Shown here: positions 19,234 through 27,589 of the stretch, piece after piece
How the letters are laid out: every line of letters starts with the position of its first letter
Position numbering within the stretch: position 1 is the first letter of the stretch
Origin: Ensifer sp. PDNC004
GTDB taxonomy: Bacteria > Pseudomonadota > Alphaproteobacteria > Rhizobiales > Rhizobiaceae
NCBI RefSeq assembly: GCF_016919405.1
Contig: NZ_CP070353.1
Coordinates: 2,852,501 to 2,916,500 of the forward strand
Direction: 5' to 3'
DNA: 64,000 bases
Translations under genes and position numbers: made by a program
Notes under the pieces: generated by a model
Database searches by the model: none
The model's input: the letters and a program-made list of their open reading frames with translations, nothing else
What the model was told of the DNA's origin: nothing

Positions 19234-19845
19234 TCAGGGATTGACGCGGCGGAGCGTAAGATTGACCCGCCCGCCATTCTTCAGCAGCGTCGACGTGCTC
19301 GGATAGATGCGGTCGACGCCATGGAAGGCGAGCCGCCCTTCCCCACCCAGCACCACGACATCGCCGCTTTCCAGCCGGAAAGACATTGTCTGGCCGCCGC
19401 GCGTGTTGCCGCCGACGCGGAAGAGGCAGCTGTCGCCTAGCGAGATCGAGACGACGGCGGTTTCAAGGTCGCGCTCGTCGCGATCCTGGTGCAGCCCCAT
19501 GCGGGCCTCTTCGGAATAAAAGTTTACCAGGCAGGCCTCGGGCGCCTTGCTGCTGGCGGAAACCGCATTCCAGATATCGAGCAGGATATCCGGCATGACC
19601 GGCCAGGGACGGCCGGTCACCGGATGCTGAGCCTGGTAACGATAGCCCCGATCGCGATCCGTGACCCACCCGAGCGCGCCGCAATTGGTCATGCGCACCG
19701 ACATGGGCTTGCCGGTCTTCGGCATTTCCGGCACGAAGAGCGGCGCTTCGGCAACGACGGACCGAATGGTCTCCACCAGTTGCTCCTGCCGGGCACGATC
19801 GAGATAGCCCGGAATATGTCTGATCCCTTTCGGGAGCACCTGCAT
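19234..19845 (-). CDS. alkB: Alpha-ketoglutarate-dependent dioxygenase AlkB
   Basis: Fe(II)/2-oxoglutarate dioxygenase that directly reverses alkyl damage on nucleic acids. It has 203 residues. The iron ligands are visible as HQDRDE (HxD) and FHGVDR, and the 2-oxoglutarate-binding arginines lie in GRVNLTLRR. SVRMTNCGALGWVTD is the substrate-side loop. There is no Ada domain or adaptive-response gene next to it. The next gene upstream on the same strand is a small exported protein. Confidence 0.92.
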   Translation of the reverse strand: MQVLPKGIRHIPGYLDRARQEQLVETIRSVVAEAPLFVPEMPKTGKPMSVRMTNCGALGWVTDRDRGYRYQAQHPVTGRPWPVMPDILLDIWNAVSASSKAPEACLVNFYSEEARMGLHQDRDERDLETAVVSISLGDSCLFRVGGNTRGGQTMSFRLESGDVVVLGGEGRLAFHGVDRIYPSTSTLLKNGGRVNLTLRRVNP

Positions 19846-19857
19846 GAGAGGCAGTCC

Positions 19858-20295
19858 TTATTGTTCCAGGCCGAGAAGTGCCGCCGGAACGCCATAGCGC
19901 AGCGGCCAGCCGGCATAGGCGACATCCGTCGGCCCGACGACGTGATCGACGAGGTTCCAGCGGCCGTTATGAAAACTGACGAGTGCGAACACCGTCAGAC
20001 CATCCATCATGTCGGCCTCGTCACGCAACCCGGTTTGCGACAGCTCGATCGATCCGCCACCGGGACGCTGCGGCTCGACCTGCATGAAGGCCCAGTTGGG
20101 CGCGGCACGCATGGTGGTAACGACGAATTCGACCGGACCGTGCATCTCGGCCTCGACCGCGGGACGGATCGCGTCGAGGATGGCGGCACGCTCGGTGCTG
20201 CCCTTGGCGGGTTCACGGAAAGGCTGCGCCAGAGAAACGCCGGCAAGCCAGAGGCTCGCCAGCGCGGCAATTGCAAGAGACCGCCTGAAGGACAC
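19858..20295 (-). CDS. Small exported protein of unknown function
   Basis: Protein of 145 residues with a Sec signal peptide (MSFRRSLAIAALASLWLAGVSLA) and probable cleavage after SLA. The mature part includes AILDAIRPAVEAEMHGPVEFVV and a C-terminal segment ending GLEQ. Its general look is like small periplasmic NTF2/DUF proteins, but no family is asserted. It lies two bases after the BON-LysM gene on the same strand and 12 bases before alkB, so it is probably co-transcribed with both. Confidence 0.72.
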   Translation of the reverse strand: MSFRRSLAIAALASLWLAGVSLAQPFREPAKGSTERAAILDAIRPAVEAEMHGPVEFVVTTMRAAPNWAFMQVEPQRPGGGSIELSQTGLRDEADMMDGLTVFALVSFHNGRWNLVDHVVGPTDVAYAGWPLRYGVPAALLGLEQ

Positions 20296-20297
20296 GC

Positions 20298-20771
20298 TCA
20301 GGCCGCATCCAGATCCGGAATGCGCAGAACCTGGCCCGGATAGATCTTGTCCGGATGGGTCAGCATCGGCTTGTTGGCTTCGAAGATCACCGTATGCTTG
20401 GCGCCCTTGCCCTTGCCGTACTGCGCCTCGGCGATCTTCCAGAGGTTATCGCCCTTCTTGACCGTATAGAAGACGGGCGCCTTTGCTGCGGCAGGTGCTG
20501 CGCCGGCATCGGCGACCTTGAGTTCGGAGGCCTCGACCGCGGACACGCCGAGCGTGTTGCCGACGGCGACGACGGCCTTTTCGAAGACGCTCTGGTCCTT
20601 CACGACACCCTTCAGCACGACCTTGTCACCGGCCACTTCGACCTGCACGTCCTTCGTGCCGAGATCGTGGGATGCAAGTTCCTTCTGAACGCTTTCGGCA
20701 TCCGGAGCATCGTCGTCGCCGCCGATGCCAAGCTTCTTGCCGGCGTTCTTGATAAAGCTGAAAAGACCCAT
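20298..20771 (-). CDS. BON and LysM domain protein (YgaU/Kbp-like)
   Basis: Protein of 157 residues with a BON domain (about residues 25-85, with VEVAGDKVVLKGVVKD) and a C-terminal LysM domain (about residues 100-150, YTVKKGDNLWKIAEAQYG through YPGQVLRIP). This is the architecture of E. coli YgaU/Kbp, a soluble potassium-binding protein; potassium binding here is inference. No signal peptide is seen. The ATG at 20771 has a perfect AAAGGAG upstream, so the 24 upstream codons are excluded. Confidence 0.88.
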   Translation of the reverse strand: MGLFSFIKNAGKKLGIGGDDDAPDAESVQKELASHDLGTKDVQVEVAGDKVVLKGVVKDQSVFEKAVVAVGNTLGVSAVEASELKVADAGAAPAAAKAPVFYTVKKGDNLWKIAEAQYGKGKGAKHTVIFEANKPMLTHPDKIYPGQVLRIPDLDAA

Positions 20772-20849
20772 GAATATCTCCTTTAGCGAAAACACTGCTC
20801 GATAAGAGAGGGCGCTGCCGGCCAAAAGGCAAGGGAGCCGCAAAAAGAA

Positions 20850-21284
20850 TCAATCGCCTCCAGGCCGGCCCCTGAGCTTCTTGATCTCCCCGCGCCCGGA
20901 CTTCTCCTTGAGACGCCGCTCGACGGAGCCGCGCGTCGGCCTGGTCTTCTTGCGCGGCGGCGGCGGGGGCTCGGCGGCCTTGAGGATCAGCTCCTTCAGC
21001 CGCTCGCGCGCGTCCTCACGGTTGCGCTCCTGGCTGCGAAAGCGGCTCGCCTCGATCATCAGCACGCCCTCTTTTGAGGCGCGCTTGCCGGCGATCTTCA
21101 GGGCATTGGCCTTGATGCGATCGGAAAGCGCCGGAGACGCCTGGACGTTGAAGAACAGCTGAACGGCGGTCGACACCTTGTTGACGTTCTGCCCGCCCGG
21201 ACCGCCGGCCAGCACGAATTGCTCCGTCAGCTCCCAGCCGGCAATCACGATATTGTCGTTTATGTAGAGCGGGTCGCTGGCCAT
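20850..21284 (-). CDS. arfB: Alternative ribosome-rescue factor ArfB (peptidyl-tRNA hydrolase)
   Basis: Release-factor-like protein of 144 residues that rescues ribosomes stalled at the end of non-stop mRNA. The catalytic GGQ lies in LAGGPGGQNVNKV (residues 26-37). The C-terminal tail is highly basic and proline-rich (PPPPPRKKTRPTRG, RRLKEKSGRGEIKKL), as needed for insertion into the empty mRNA channel. It lacks the stop-codon recognition domains of full release factors. Confidence 0.93.
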   Translation of the reverse strand: MASDPLYINDNIVIAGWELTEQFVLAGGPGGQNVNKVSTAVQLFFNVQASPALSDRIKANALKIAGKRASKEGVLMIEASRFRSQERNREDARERLKELILKAAEPPPPPRKKTRPTRGSVERRLKEKSGRGEIKKLRGRPGGD

Positions 21285-21436
21285 GATTCACCTCGGCCCG
21301 ATCTATGGCACAGAGCGAACCCGTTGAAAACACTGCGGCGCCGCGCGGCTCATCAGAGGCGCAAAGGTCGCCACAGCACTTTGGCTCCCCTTTGATCGAA
21401 GAGCTTTCGAGGGGAAATACAGCAGGCACAAACGCG

Positions 21437-21463
21437 AAAAACCCGGCCACAAGGACCGGGTTT
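21437..21463 (-). terminator. Rho-independent terminator of pckA
   Basis: Inverted repeat AAACCCGG / CCGGGTTT (21439-21446 and 21456-21463) with a 9-base loop, followed on the minus strand by a run of T. It lies 24 bases after the pckA stop. Confidence 0.8.
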
Positions 21464-21474
21464 CACGTGAATCA
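21459..21474. other. parS: Candidate parS (ParB-binding) site 2
   Basis: GGTTTCACGTGAATCA matches the consensus TGTTTCACGTGAAACA at 14 of 16 positions with an intact CACGTG core. It lies between arfB and pckA, abutting the pckA terminator stem, and shares TTCACGTGAATCA with the site at 10836-10851. Confidence 0.5.
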
Positions 21475-21487
21475 TAGCCGACAATGT

Positions 21488-23098
21488 TTATTCGGCGGCG
21501 ATCTTGGTGCCCGGAGCAGCGTCGCGGACGCTGCCGTCCACATGGCTCTCGAACTTGGCGAAGTTCGTGATGAACATGTCGACAAGGCGGCGAGCCTGCG
21601 CGTCATAGGCTGCACCGTCGGCCCAGGTCGAGCGCGGGTCGAGGATGCCGTCGTCGACGCCCGGGACCGAGACCGGAACGGCAAAGCCGAAGTTGGCGTC
21701 GGTGCGCAGTTCCGAAGCGTTCAGCGAGCCGTCAAGGGCGGCCGCGAGCAGAGCACGCGTCACCTTGATCGGCATGCGGCTGCCGGTGCCGTAGGCGCCG
21801 CCGGTCCAGCCGGTGTTGACCAGCCAGCAAGTGACGCCGTTCTTGGCGATCAGATCCTTCAAGAGGTTGCCGTATTCCGACGGATGGCGCGGCATGAACG
21901 GCGCGCCGAAGCAGGTCGAGAAAGTGGCTTCCGGCTCGGTAACGCCCTTTTCGGTGCCCGCAACCTTGGCGGTGTAGCCGGACAGGAAGTGGTACATCGC
22001 CTGTTCCGGCGTCAGCTTGGCGATCGGCGGCATCACGCCGAAGGCGTCGGCCGTCAGCATGATGATGGTGCGCGGCTGCGGTGCGGTGCCGGTGTCGCTG
22101 GCGTTCGGGATGAAGTCGAGCGGATAGGCGCAACGGGTATTTTCCGTCAGCGAACCGTCGTCGAAATCAGGCACGCGGCGCTCGTCGAGCACGACGTTTT
22201 CCATGACCGTGCCGAAGCGGCGGGTCGTGGCGTAGATTTCCGGCTCGGCCGCTTCCGACAGGCGGATCGCCTTGGCGTAGCAACCGCCTTCGAAGTTGAA
22301 GACGCCCTGCTCGCCCCAGCCGTGCTCGTCGTCGCCGATCAGCGTGCGGGTCGGGTCGGCCGAAAGCGTCGTCTTGCCGGTGCCGGAAAGGCCGAAGAAG
22401 ATCGCGGTGTCGCCGGCCGGGCCGACGTTTGCCGAGCAGTGCATCGGCATGACGCCCTTCTTCGGCAGCAGGTAGTTGAGGACGGTGAAGACCGACTTCT
22501 TCATCTCGCCGGCATAGGACGTGCCGCCGATGAGGATCAGGCCGTTGGTGAAATCGCAGGCGATGACCGTCTCGGTGCGGCAGCCGTAGCGCTCCGGATC
22601 AGCCTTGAAGCTCGGCAGATCGATGATCGTCAGCTTCGGCAGGAAGGCGCCGAGCGCTTCGCGGGCCGGACGAATCAGCAGGTTGCGGATGAACAGCGAA
22701 TGCCAGGCGTACTCGGTCACGACGCGCGTCGGGAGCGCGTTGTCGGCATCGGCGCCGCCAACCAGGTCCTGCACGTAGAGCGACATGCCCTTGGCATGCT
22801 CGAGCATGTCCTTGCGCAGCAGAGCAAAATGCTCCGGCGACATCGGCTTGTTGTTGTCCCACCAGATCTGGTCGTCGGTGTTCGCATCGCGAACGACGAA
22901 CTTGTCCTTCGGCGAGCGACCGGTGTGCTGGCCGGTACGGGCGACGAGCGCACCGTGTGCCGTCAGTTCGGCCTCGCCGCGGCGAAGAGCTTCCCCATAA
23001 AGCTCTGCGGCTTCGAGGTTGTACCGAACCGTATCCAGGTCGATAAAGCCGAGTTTTTCCAAGCCGTTCGCGAGATTGCGAGTGCCGAGTTGCTCCAT
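21488..23098 (-). CDS. pckA: Phosphoenolpyruvate carboxykinase (ATP)
   Basis: Gluconeogenic enzyme converting oxaloacetate and ATP to PEP. The product is 536 residues, the length known for rhizobial PckA. Visible motifs are [10 protein letters not shown], the substrate-binding MHCSANVG, the P-loop [11 protein letters not shown], the second metal/ATP site DDEHGW, and YAKAIRLS. The frame extends to 23173, but GGAAG lies before the ATG at 23098 and the length then matches the family. It is divergent from chvI across a 323-base AT-rich gap carrying two operator-like repeats. Rhizobia on dicarboxylates depend on this enzyme. Confidence 0.97.
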   Translation of the reverse strand: MEQLGTRNLANGLEKLGFIDLDTVRYNLEAAELYGEALRRGEAELTAHGALVARTGQHTGRSPKDKFVVRDANTDDQIWWDNNKPMSPEHFALLRKDMLEHAKGMSLYVQDLVGGADADNALPTRVVTEYAWHSLFIRNLLIRPAREALGAFLPKLTIIDLPSFKADPERYGCRTETVIACDFTNGLILIGGTSYAGEMKKSVFTVLNYLLPKKGVMPMHCSANVGPAGDTAIFFGLSGTGKTTLSADPTRTLIGDDEHGWGEQGVFNFEGGCYAKAIRLSEAAEPEIYATTRRFGTVMENVVLDERRVPDFDDGSLTENTRCAYPLDFIPNASDTGTAPQPRTIIMLTADAFGVMPPIAKLTPEQAMYHFLSGYTAKVAGTEKGVTEPEATFSTCFGAPFMPRHPSEYGNLLKDLIAKNGVTCWLVNTGWTGGAYGTGSRMPIKVTRALLAAALDGSLNASELRTDANFGFAVPVSVPGVDDGILDPRSTWADGAAYDAQARRLVDMFITNFAKFESHVDGSVRDAAPGTKIAAE

Positions 23099-23421
23099 GG
23101 TCAAGCTTCCTTCGTGTTTGGCCATTGGCGTTGAATTTCGCCGGACCTTACTTGCATGCTCGCTCAAAAACAAGGCGACGTCAAAAAAAGAATAATGATT
23201 TCAGTATATTAATCGATTTAAAGAAAATTATCGTTTTTTTAATCGGTTGAAATCGACATCCCGAACACCGATCTGACGGGACCTATCCTATCGTTACGAC
23301 AGGTGCTTTTTGGGCTTCGCCACAATTTGTTCCACCTTTATACTCACTAACGCACCCGTGACTCGCGAATGCCGGAGTTTCGGGGACGGGACCGGCACCT
23401 CAAAAGACGGAGTTGAACACG
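23099..23421. promoter_or_regulatory. pckA-chvI divergent regulatory region
   Basis: A 323-base gene-free stretch with an AT-rich core at about 23176-23255. Two related 14-base repeats, TTAATCGATTTAAA (23209-23222) and TTAATCGGTTGAAA (23239-23252), lie 30 bases apart. The first is centred on the palindrome AATCGATT. This is the style of LacI-family operators; S. meliloti pckA is known to be controlled by the LacI-family protein PckR, whose binding here is inference. A candidate chvI ribosome site GGAG sits at 23409-23412. No small gene or RNA was recognised. Confidence 0.55.
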
Positions 23422-24147
23422 ATGCAGACCATCGCGCTTGTCGATGATGACCGGAATATCCTGACGTCCGTATCCATCGCCCTGGAGGCGGAGGGCTACA
23501 AGGTCGAGACCTATACCGACGGCGCTTCCGCGCTCGAAGGCCTGCTCGCCCGGCCGCCGCAGCTTGCGATCTTCGACATCAAGATGCCGCGCATGGACGG
23601 CATGGAATTGCTGCGCCGCCTGAGGCAGAAGTCGGACCTGCCGGTGATCTTCCTCACTTCCAAGGATGAAGAGATCGACGAACTCTTCGGCCTGAAGATG
23701 GGCGCCGACGACTTCATCACCAAGCCGTTCTCGCAGCGCCTGCTGGTCGAACGCGTCAAGGCGATCCTGCGCCGCGCCGCCAACCGCGAAGCGGCGGCCG
23801 CCAACACGAACAATACCGTCAAGGCAACCGACGCGCCGTCGCGCTCGCTCGAGCGTGGGCAGCTGGTGATGGACCAGGAGCGCCATACCTGCACCTGGAA
23901 GAGCGAGCCGGTGACGCTGACGGTGACGGAATTCCTTATTCTTCATTCGCTGGCGCAGCGCCCGGGCGTGGTCAAGAGCCGCGACGCACTGATGGACGCG
24001 GCCTATGACGAACAGGTCTATGTCGACGACCGCACCATCGACAGCCACATCAAGCGGCTGCGCAAGAAGTTCAAGATGGTCGACAACGACTTCGACATGA
24101 TCGAGACGCTTTACGGTGTCGGCTATCGTTTCCGGGAAAGTGCCTGA
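23422..24147 (+). CDS. chvI: Response regulator ChvI
   Basis: OmpR-family response regulator, 241 residues, partner of the kinase ChvG/ExoS. It controls acid response, exopolysaccharide, motility and symbiosis genes in Sinorhizobium. The receiver domain has ALVDDDRN, phosphoacceptor Asp52 in [10 protein letters not shown], Thr in FLTSKDE and Lys in ITKPF. The C-terminal winged helix contains LTVTEFLIL and [14 protein letters not shown]. The ATG at 23422 with GGAG nine bases upstream is preferred over an in-frame TTG at 23413. The N-terminal half appears identical or nearly so to the S. meliloti protein as I recall it. Confidence 0.96.
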   Translation: MQTIALVDDDRNILTSVSIALEAEGYKVETYTDGASALEGLLARPPQLAIFDIKMPRMDGMELLRRLRQKSDLPVIFLTSKDEEIDELFGLKMGADDFITKPFSQRLLVERVKAILRRAANREAAAANTNNTVKATDAPSRSLERGQLVMDQERHTCTWKSEPVTLTVTEFLILHSLAQRPGVVKSRDALMDAAYDEQVYVDDRTIDSHIKRLRKKFKMVDNDFDMIETLYGVGYRFRESA

Positions 24148-24160
24148 GCCACGGGGCTTG

Positions 24161-24200
24161 CCATCGCGCCCAGAGTGGCGCATTTGAAGCGGCGCGATGG
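24161..24200 (+). repeat. Perfect inverted repeat in the chvI-chvG intergenic gap
   Basis: CCATCGCGCC (24161-24170) and GGCGCGATGG (24191-24200) are exact reverse complements separated by 20 bases, 13 bases after the chvI stop. No T-run follows, so it is not a standard terminator. It could be an mRNA-stabilising or processing hairpin that sets the ratio of the two proteins. Confidence 0.5.
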
Positions 24201-24332
24201 TGATGGCCTCCTGTGAGGCTCGACACGATCTCCGCCGTCTTCGGATCAAAACCATGGAAGGCGGCGCAACCGGCCGGCAGCGCCGCCGCCATCGAACGAT
24301 TATGAAGGACAGTCCGCGCGGGAGCGGGACAT

Positions 24333-26120
24333 TTGGTAGAAGTCTTGCAGGGCGACATTGAAGACAATGACGGGCGTGCCCAGGCACTGAAGGGCCAGCG
24401 CCGCTGGGCGCATCCCTTCACGCTCATTCGTCGTCTCTTCGGCAATGCCGTCTTCTCGAGCCTCACCCGCCGTATCGTTTTCTTCAACCTGGTGGCGCTC
24501 GTCGTTCTGGTCGGCGGCATCATGTACCTCAACCAGTTCCGCGAGGGGCTGATCGATGCGCGCGTCGAAAGCCTCTTGACCCAGGGCGAAATCATCGCCG
24601 GCGCGATCTCGGCTTCCGCTTCCGTCGATACCAATTCGATCACTATCGATCCCGAAAAGCTGCTGGAACTGCAAGCCGGCCAGAGCATCACGCCGCTGCC
24701 GAGCGACGAGGATCTCGACTTCCCGATCATCCAGGAACGTGTCGCGCCGGTTCTGCGCCGGCTGATCTCGCCGACGCGCACCCGCGCCCGCCTGTTCGAC
24801 GCGGATGCCGACCTGCTGCTCGATTCGCGCCATCTCTATAGCGGCGGCCAGGTGCTGCGCTTCGACCTGCCGCCGATCGAGCCGGAATCGACGGGCATCG
24901 GCGAAAAGCTCAACAGCTGGCTGAACAAGCTTTTGCAGCCGGGCAACCTGCCGCTCTACAAGGAACCGCCGGGTGGCAACGGCTCGATCTATCCCGAGGT
25001 CACCAATGCGCTGACGGGCGTGCGCGGCTATGTCGAACGCGTTACCGAGAAGGGCGAGCTCATCGTCTCCGTGGCGGTGCCCGTCCAGCGCTTCCGCGCC
25101 GTTCTCGGCGTGTTGTTGCTTTCGACCCAGGCCGGCGACATCGACAAGATCGTCCAGGCCGAGCGTCTCGCCATCATCCGCGTCTTCGGCGTCGCGGCCC
25201 TCGTCAACATCATCCTGTCGCTGCTTCTGTCGTCAACGATCGCCAATCCGCTGCGGCGCCTGGCTGCAGCCGCCGTGCGCGTGCGCCGCGGCGGCGCCAA
25301 GGAGCGCGAGGAAATTCCCGACTTCTCCTCGCGCCAGGACGAAATCGGCAATCTTTCGGTCGCGCTGCGCGAAATGACCACCGCGCTCTACGACCGGATC
25401 GCCGCGATCGAGAACTTTGCCGCCGACGTCAGCCACGAGCTGAAAAACCCCCTCACCTCGCTGCGTAGCGCCGTCGAAACGCTGCCCTTGGCGCGGACCG
25501 ACGAATCGAAGAAGCGGCTGATGGACGTCATCCAGCACGACGTCCGGCGCCTCGACCGTCTGATCAGCGATATCTCCGACGCGTCGCGTCTCGACGCGGA
25601 ACTTGCCCGCAGCGACGCCAAGACGATCGATCTCGAAAAACTTCTCGGCGACCTCGTCGATATCTCGCGCCAGGTCCGCAGCAAGAAGAAGTCGGTGCTG
25701 CTCGATTTCGTCATCGACCGAAAGGACAGCCCCAAGGCGCGCTTTGCCGTCAGCGGCTACGACCTGCGCATCGGCCAGATCATTACCAACCTGATCGAAA
25801 ACGCCCGGTCCTTCGTGCCTGAGGACGGCGGGCGGATCGTCGTGCGCCTGACGCGCTCGCGCTCACGCTGCCTCGTCTATATCGAGGACAATGGTCCCGG
25901 CATCCAGGCCGAAGACATCGACCGCATTTTCGAGCGCTTCTATACCGACCGTCCGGAAGGCGAGGACTTTGGCCAGAATTCCGGCCTCGGGCTGTCGATC
26001 TCCAGGCAGATCGCCGAAGCCCATGGCGGCACGCTCAAGGCCGAAAACATCGCCGGACCGGATGGCCGTATCGCCGGCGCCCGCTTCATCCTGTCCCTTC
26101 CCGCCGAGCCGCACGCGTGA
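24333..26120 (+). CDS. chvG: Sensor histidine kinase ChvG/ExoS
   Basis: Inner-membrane kinase of 595 residues, phosphorylating ChvI. Two membrane segments (about 45-65, FFNLVALVVLVGGIMYL, and about 285-305) bracket a periplasmic sensor domain; in relatives the periplasmic repressor ExoR acts on it. A HAMP region follows, then the H-box FAADVSHELKNPLTSL with His368, and the ATP domain with LIENARSFVP, EDNGPGI and GLGLSISRQ. The start is TTG at 24333 with GGAG upstream; the N-terminal alignment with ExoS and total length agree with it. hprK starts within its stop codon. Confidence 0.95.
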   Translation: MVEVLQGDIEDNDGRAQALKGQRRWAHPFTLIRRLFGNAVFSSLTRRIVFFNLVALVVLVGGIMYLNQFREGLIDARVESLLTQGEIIAGAISASASVDTNSITIDPEKLLELQAGQSITPLPSDEDLDFPIIQERVAPVLRRLISPTRTRARLFDADADLLLDSRHLYSGGQVLRFDLPPIEPESTGIGEKLNSWLNKLLQPGNLPLYKEPPGGNGSIYPEVTNALTGVRGYVERVTEKGELIVSVAVPVQRFRAVLGVLLLSTQAGDIDKIVQAERLAIIRVFGVAALVNIILSLLLSSTIANPLRRLAAAAVRVRRGGAKEREEIPDFSSRQDEIGNLSVALREMTTALYDRIAAIENFAADVSHELKNPLTSLRSAVETLPLARTDESKKRLMDVIQHDVRRLDRLISDISDASRLDAELARSDAKTIDLEKLLGDLVDISRQVRSKKKSVLLDFVIDRKDSPKARFAVSGYDLRIGQIITNLIENARSFVPEDGGRIVVRLTRSRSRCLVYIEDNGPGIQAEDIDRIFERFYTDRPEGEDFGQNSGLGLSISRQIAEAHGGTLKAENIAGPDGRIAGARFILSLPAEPHA

Positions 26121-26575
26121 CAACAGCCCGCGCCAATGTCCACGGCACTGCAATCGTGCTCGGGACGCGCGGCTTCCTGATTACCGGCCCGTCCGGCTCC
26201 GGCAAATCCAGACTGGCGATCGCCTGCATCACGGCCGCCCGGCAGGCCGGACATTTTGCAGCGCTGGTCGCCGATGACCGGGTCGATCTTGCGCACGAAC
26301 ACGACCGGATCGTGGCGCGCTGCCCGCCCTCCATTCACGGCCTTATCGAAATCCGCGGCGCCGGCATCGGCACGATCGAAACCGTGCCCAGCGCGGTGAT
26401 GGACTGGGCCTTGCTGCCCGTCAGCGCCCCATTCGACCCGCGCCTACCGCCTGATGACGAGACATTGCCCCTGCCACTCGGGCGAGCATTGCCGATTGTT
26501 CGCGTTCCCGTTGAAGATGGTGCGCAGGTTCTCAATATTTTGCAGGCGCTCATCGCTGAAAAAATAGGTTTCTAG
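26117..26575 (+). CDS. hprK: HPr kinase/phosphorylase, short alphaproteobacterial form
   Basis: Protein of 152 residues corresponding only to the C-terminal kinase domain of HprK; the N-terminal domain of Firmicute HprK (total about 310 residues) is absent, as is usual in this class. Walker A is GPSGSGKS at residues 24-31, and LVADDRVDL supplies the acidic catalytic region. The HprK signature around GLIEIRGAG is visible. Its substrate should be the serine of HPr encoded three genes on. The GTG start overlaps the chvG stop, tying it to the two-component system. Confidence 0.92.
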   Translation: MTTARANVHGTAIVLGTRGFLITGPSGSGKSRLAIACITAARQAGHFAALVADDRVDLAHEHDRIVARCPPSIHGLIEIRGAGIGTIETVPSAVMDWALLPVSAPFDPRLPPDDETLPLPLGRALPIVRVPVEDGAQVLNILQALIAEKIGF

Positions 26576-26731
26576 CCCGATTTACCGTCAGCGCGACCGG
26601 TTTTTCGGCATTTTTGGCTTGCACTTCCCCTTTTCCTTGCCAAGATGCCCTCCCCAACAGGTGGACGAAATTGCTGCATTGCGATATCTGGCCATCAGTG
26701 AATTGCGTGTGCAGTTGGAGCGAAGATACCC

Positions 26732-27133
26732 ATGATCGGACTTGTGCTTGTCACCCATGGCAAGCTGGCTGAGGAATTTCGACATGCGCTTGAGCATGTT
26801 GTCGGTCCGCAAAAAGCTATAGAGACCGTCTGCATCGGCCCCGAGGACGACATGGACCAGCGTCGGCAGGATATCCTCGACGCGGTCACCAATGTCGACG
26901 AAGGCAACGGTGTCATCATCCTCACCGACATGTTCGGCGGGACCCCCTCCAACCTCGCCATCTCGGTGATGCGCAGCGGCACCGTCGAAGTGATCGCCGG
27001 CGTCAACCTGCCGATGCTGATCAAGCTCGCCGGCGTTCGCGGCGAGAGCGACATGGACAAGGCACTGGTCGAGGCCTCGGAGGCCGGGCGGAAATACATC
27101 AACGTCGCCAGCCGCGTCCTGAGTGGGAAATAA
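26732..27133 (+). CDS. PTS EIIA component of the mannose type
   Basis: Protein of 133 residues with the EIIA(Man) fold. The phosphorylated histidine is His9 in GLVLVTHGKLAEEF, and the LTDMFGGTPSN segment is the family signature. No sugar permease EIIBC genes are nearby, so this is a regulatory PTS rather than a transporter. It overlaps the HPr gene by one base. In relatives it is often labelled manX or EIIA-Man. Confidence 0.93.
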   Translation: MIGLVLVTHGKLAEEFRHALEHVVGPQKAIETVCIGPEDDMDQRRQDILDAVTNVDEGNGVIILTDMFGGTPSNLAISVMRSGTVEVIAGVNLPMLIKLAGVRGESDMDKALVEASEAGRKYINVASRVLSGK

Positions 27134-27423
27134 TGGATCACCGCCCCGACATGTCGCTGACGCGCGAACTGCTGATCATCAACAAGCGAGGCCTGCACGC
27201 GCGGGCATCAGCGAAGTTCGTGCAGACGGTCGAGGCCTATGACGCCGAGATCACCGTCTCCAAGGACGGCATGACCGTTGGCGGAACCTCGATCATGGGG
27301 CTGATGATGTTGGCCGCCAGCACCGGCTGCAGCGTTTGCGTGACCGCCAGCGGTGCACAGGCCGAAGAGGCGCTGAATGCGCTTGACGCTCTGGTCGCCG
27401 ACAAGTTCGGCGAAGAAATCTGA
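27133..27423 (+). CDS. Phosphocarrier protein HPr
   Basis: HPr-type phosphocarrier of 96 residues. His22 in RGLHARASAKF accepts phosphate from Enzyme I. Ser53 in GGTSIMGLMML is the equivalent of the regulatory serine targeted by HprK. An N-terminal extension of about seven residues precedes the canonical start of the fold. Enzyme I is not in the window. The gene ends the chvI to HPr series, just before a palindrome upstream of ahcY. Confidence 0.94.
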   Translation: MDHRPDMSLTRELLIINKRGLHARASAKFVQTVEAYDAEITVSKDGMTVGGTSIMGLMMLAASTGCSVCVTASGAQAEEALNALDALVADKFGEEI

Positions 27424-27435
27424 CAGCAATATAAA

Positions 27436-27457
27436 GATATAAAGACTTCTTTATATC
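27436..27457. promoter_or_regulatory. 22-bp palindrome upstream of ahcY, probable operator
   Basis: GATATAAAGA-CT-TCTTTATATC is a perfect 10-base inverted repeat with a 2-base spacer, preceded by an extra half-site ATATAAAG at 27429-27436. TTGCTC (27462) and TAGATC with 17 bases between them form a weak promoter just downstream, so the palindrome is positioned to control it. It has no T-run and so is not a terminator. ArsR-family SahR is known to control ahcY in proteobacteria; binding here is inferred. Confidence 0.6.
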
Positions 27458-27589
27458 GCGGTTGCTCTTCACCCTGAATCCTGATAGATCGGTCGCACTC
27501 TCACCGCGTCGTATAGGCGTGGGAGGCATAATCGCGCCGCGGAGATGGCCAAGGCCGCGCGGCTTGAAGAGATCAGCCCGGAGAACTCC

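Noticed and set aside
21305..23134. 609-codon open frame on the plus strand
   Set aside because: It is antisense to pckA and crosses the pckA terminator; no conserved motif.
27424..27589. SAH or SAM riboswitch before ahcY
   Set aside because: No conserved pseudoknot core of these RNA classes could be recognised; the palindrome is better read as a DNA operator.
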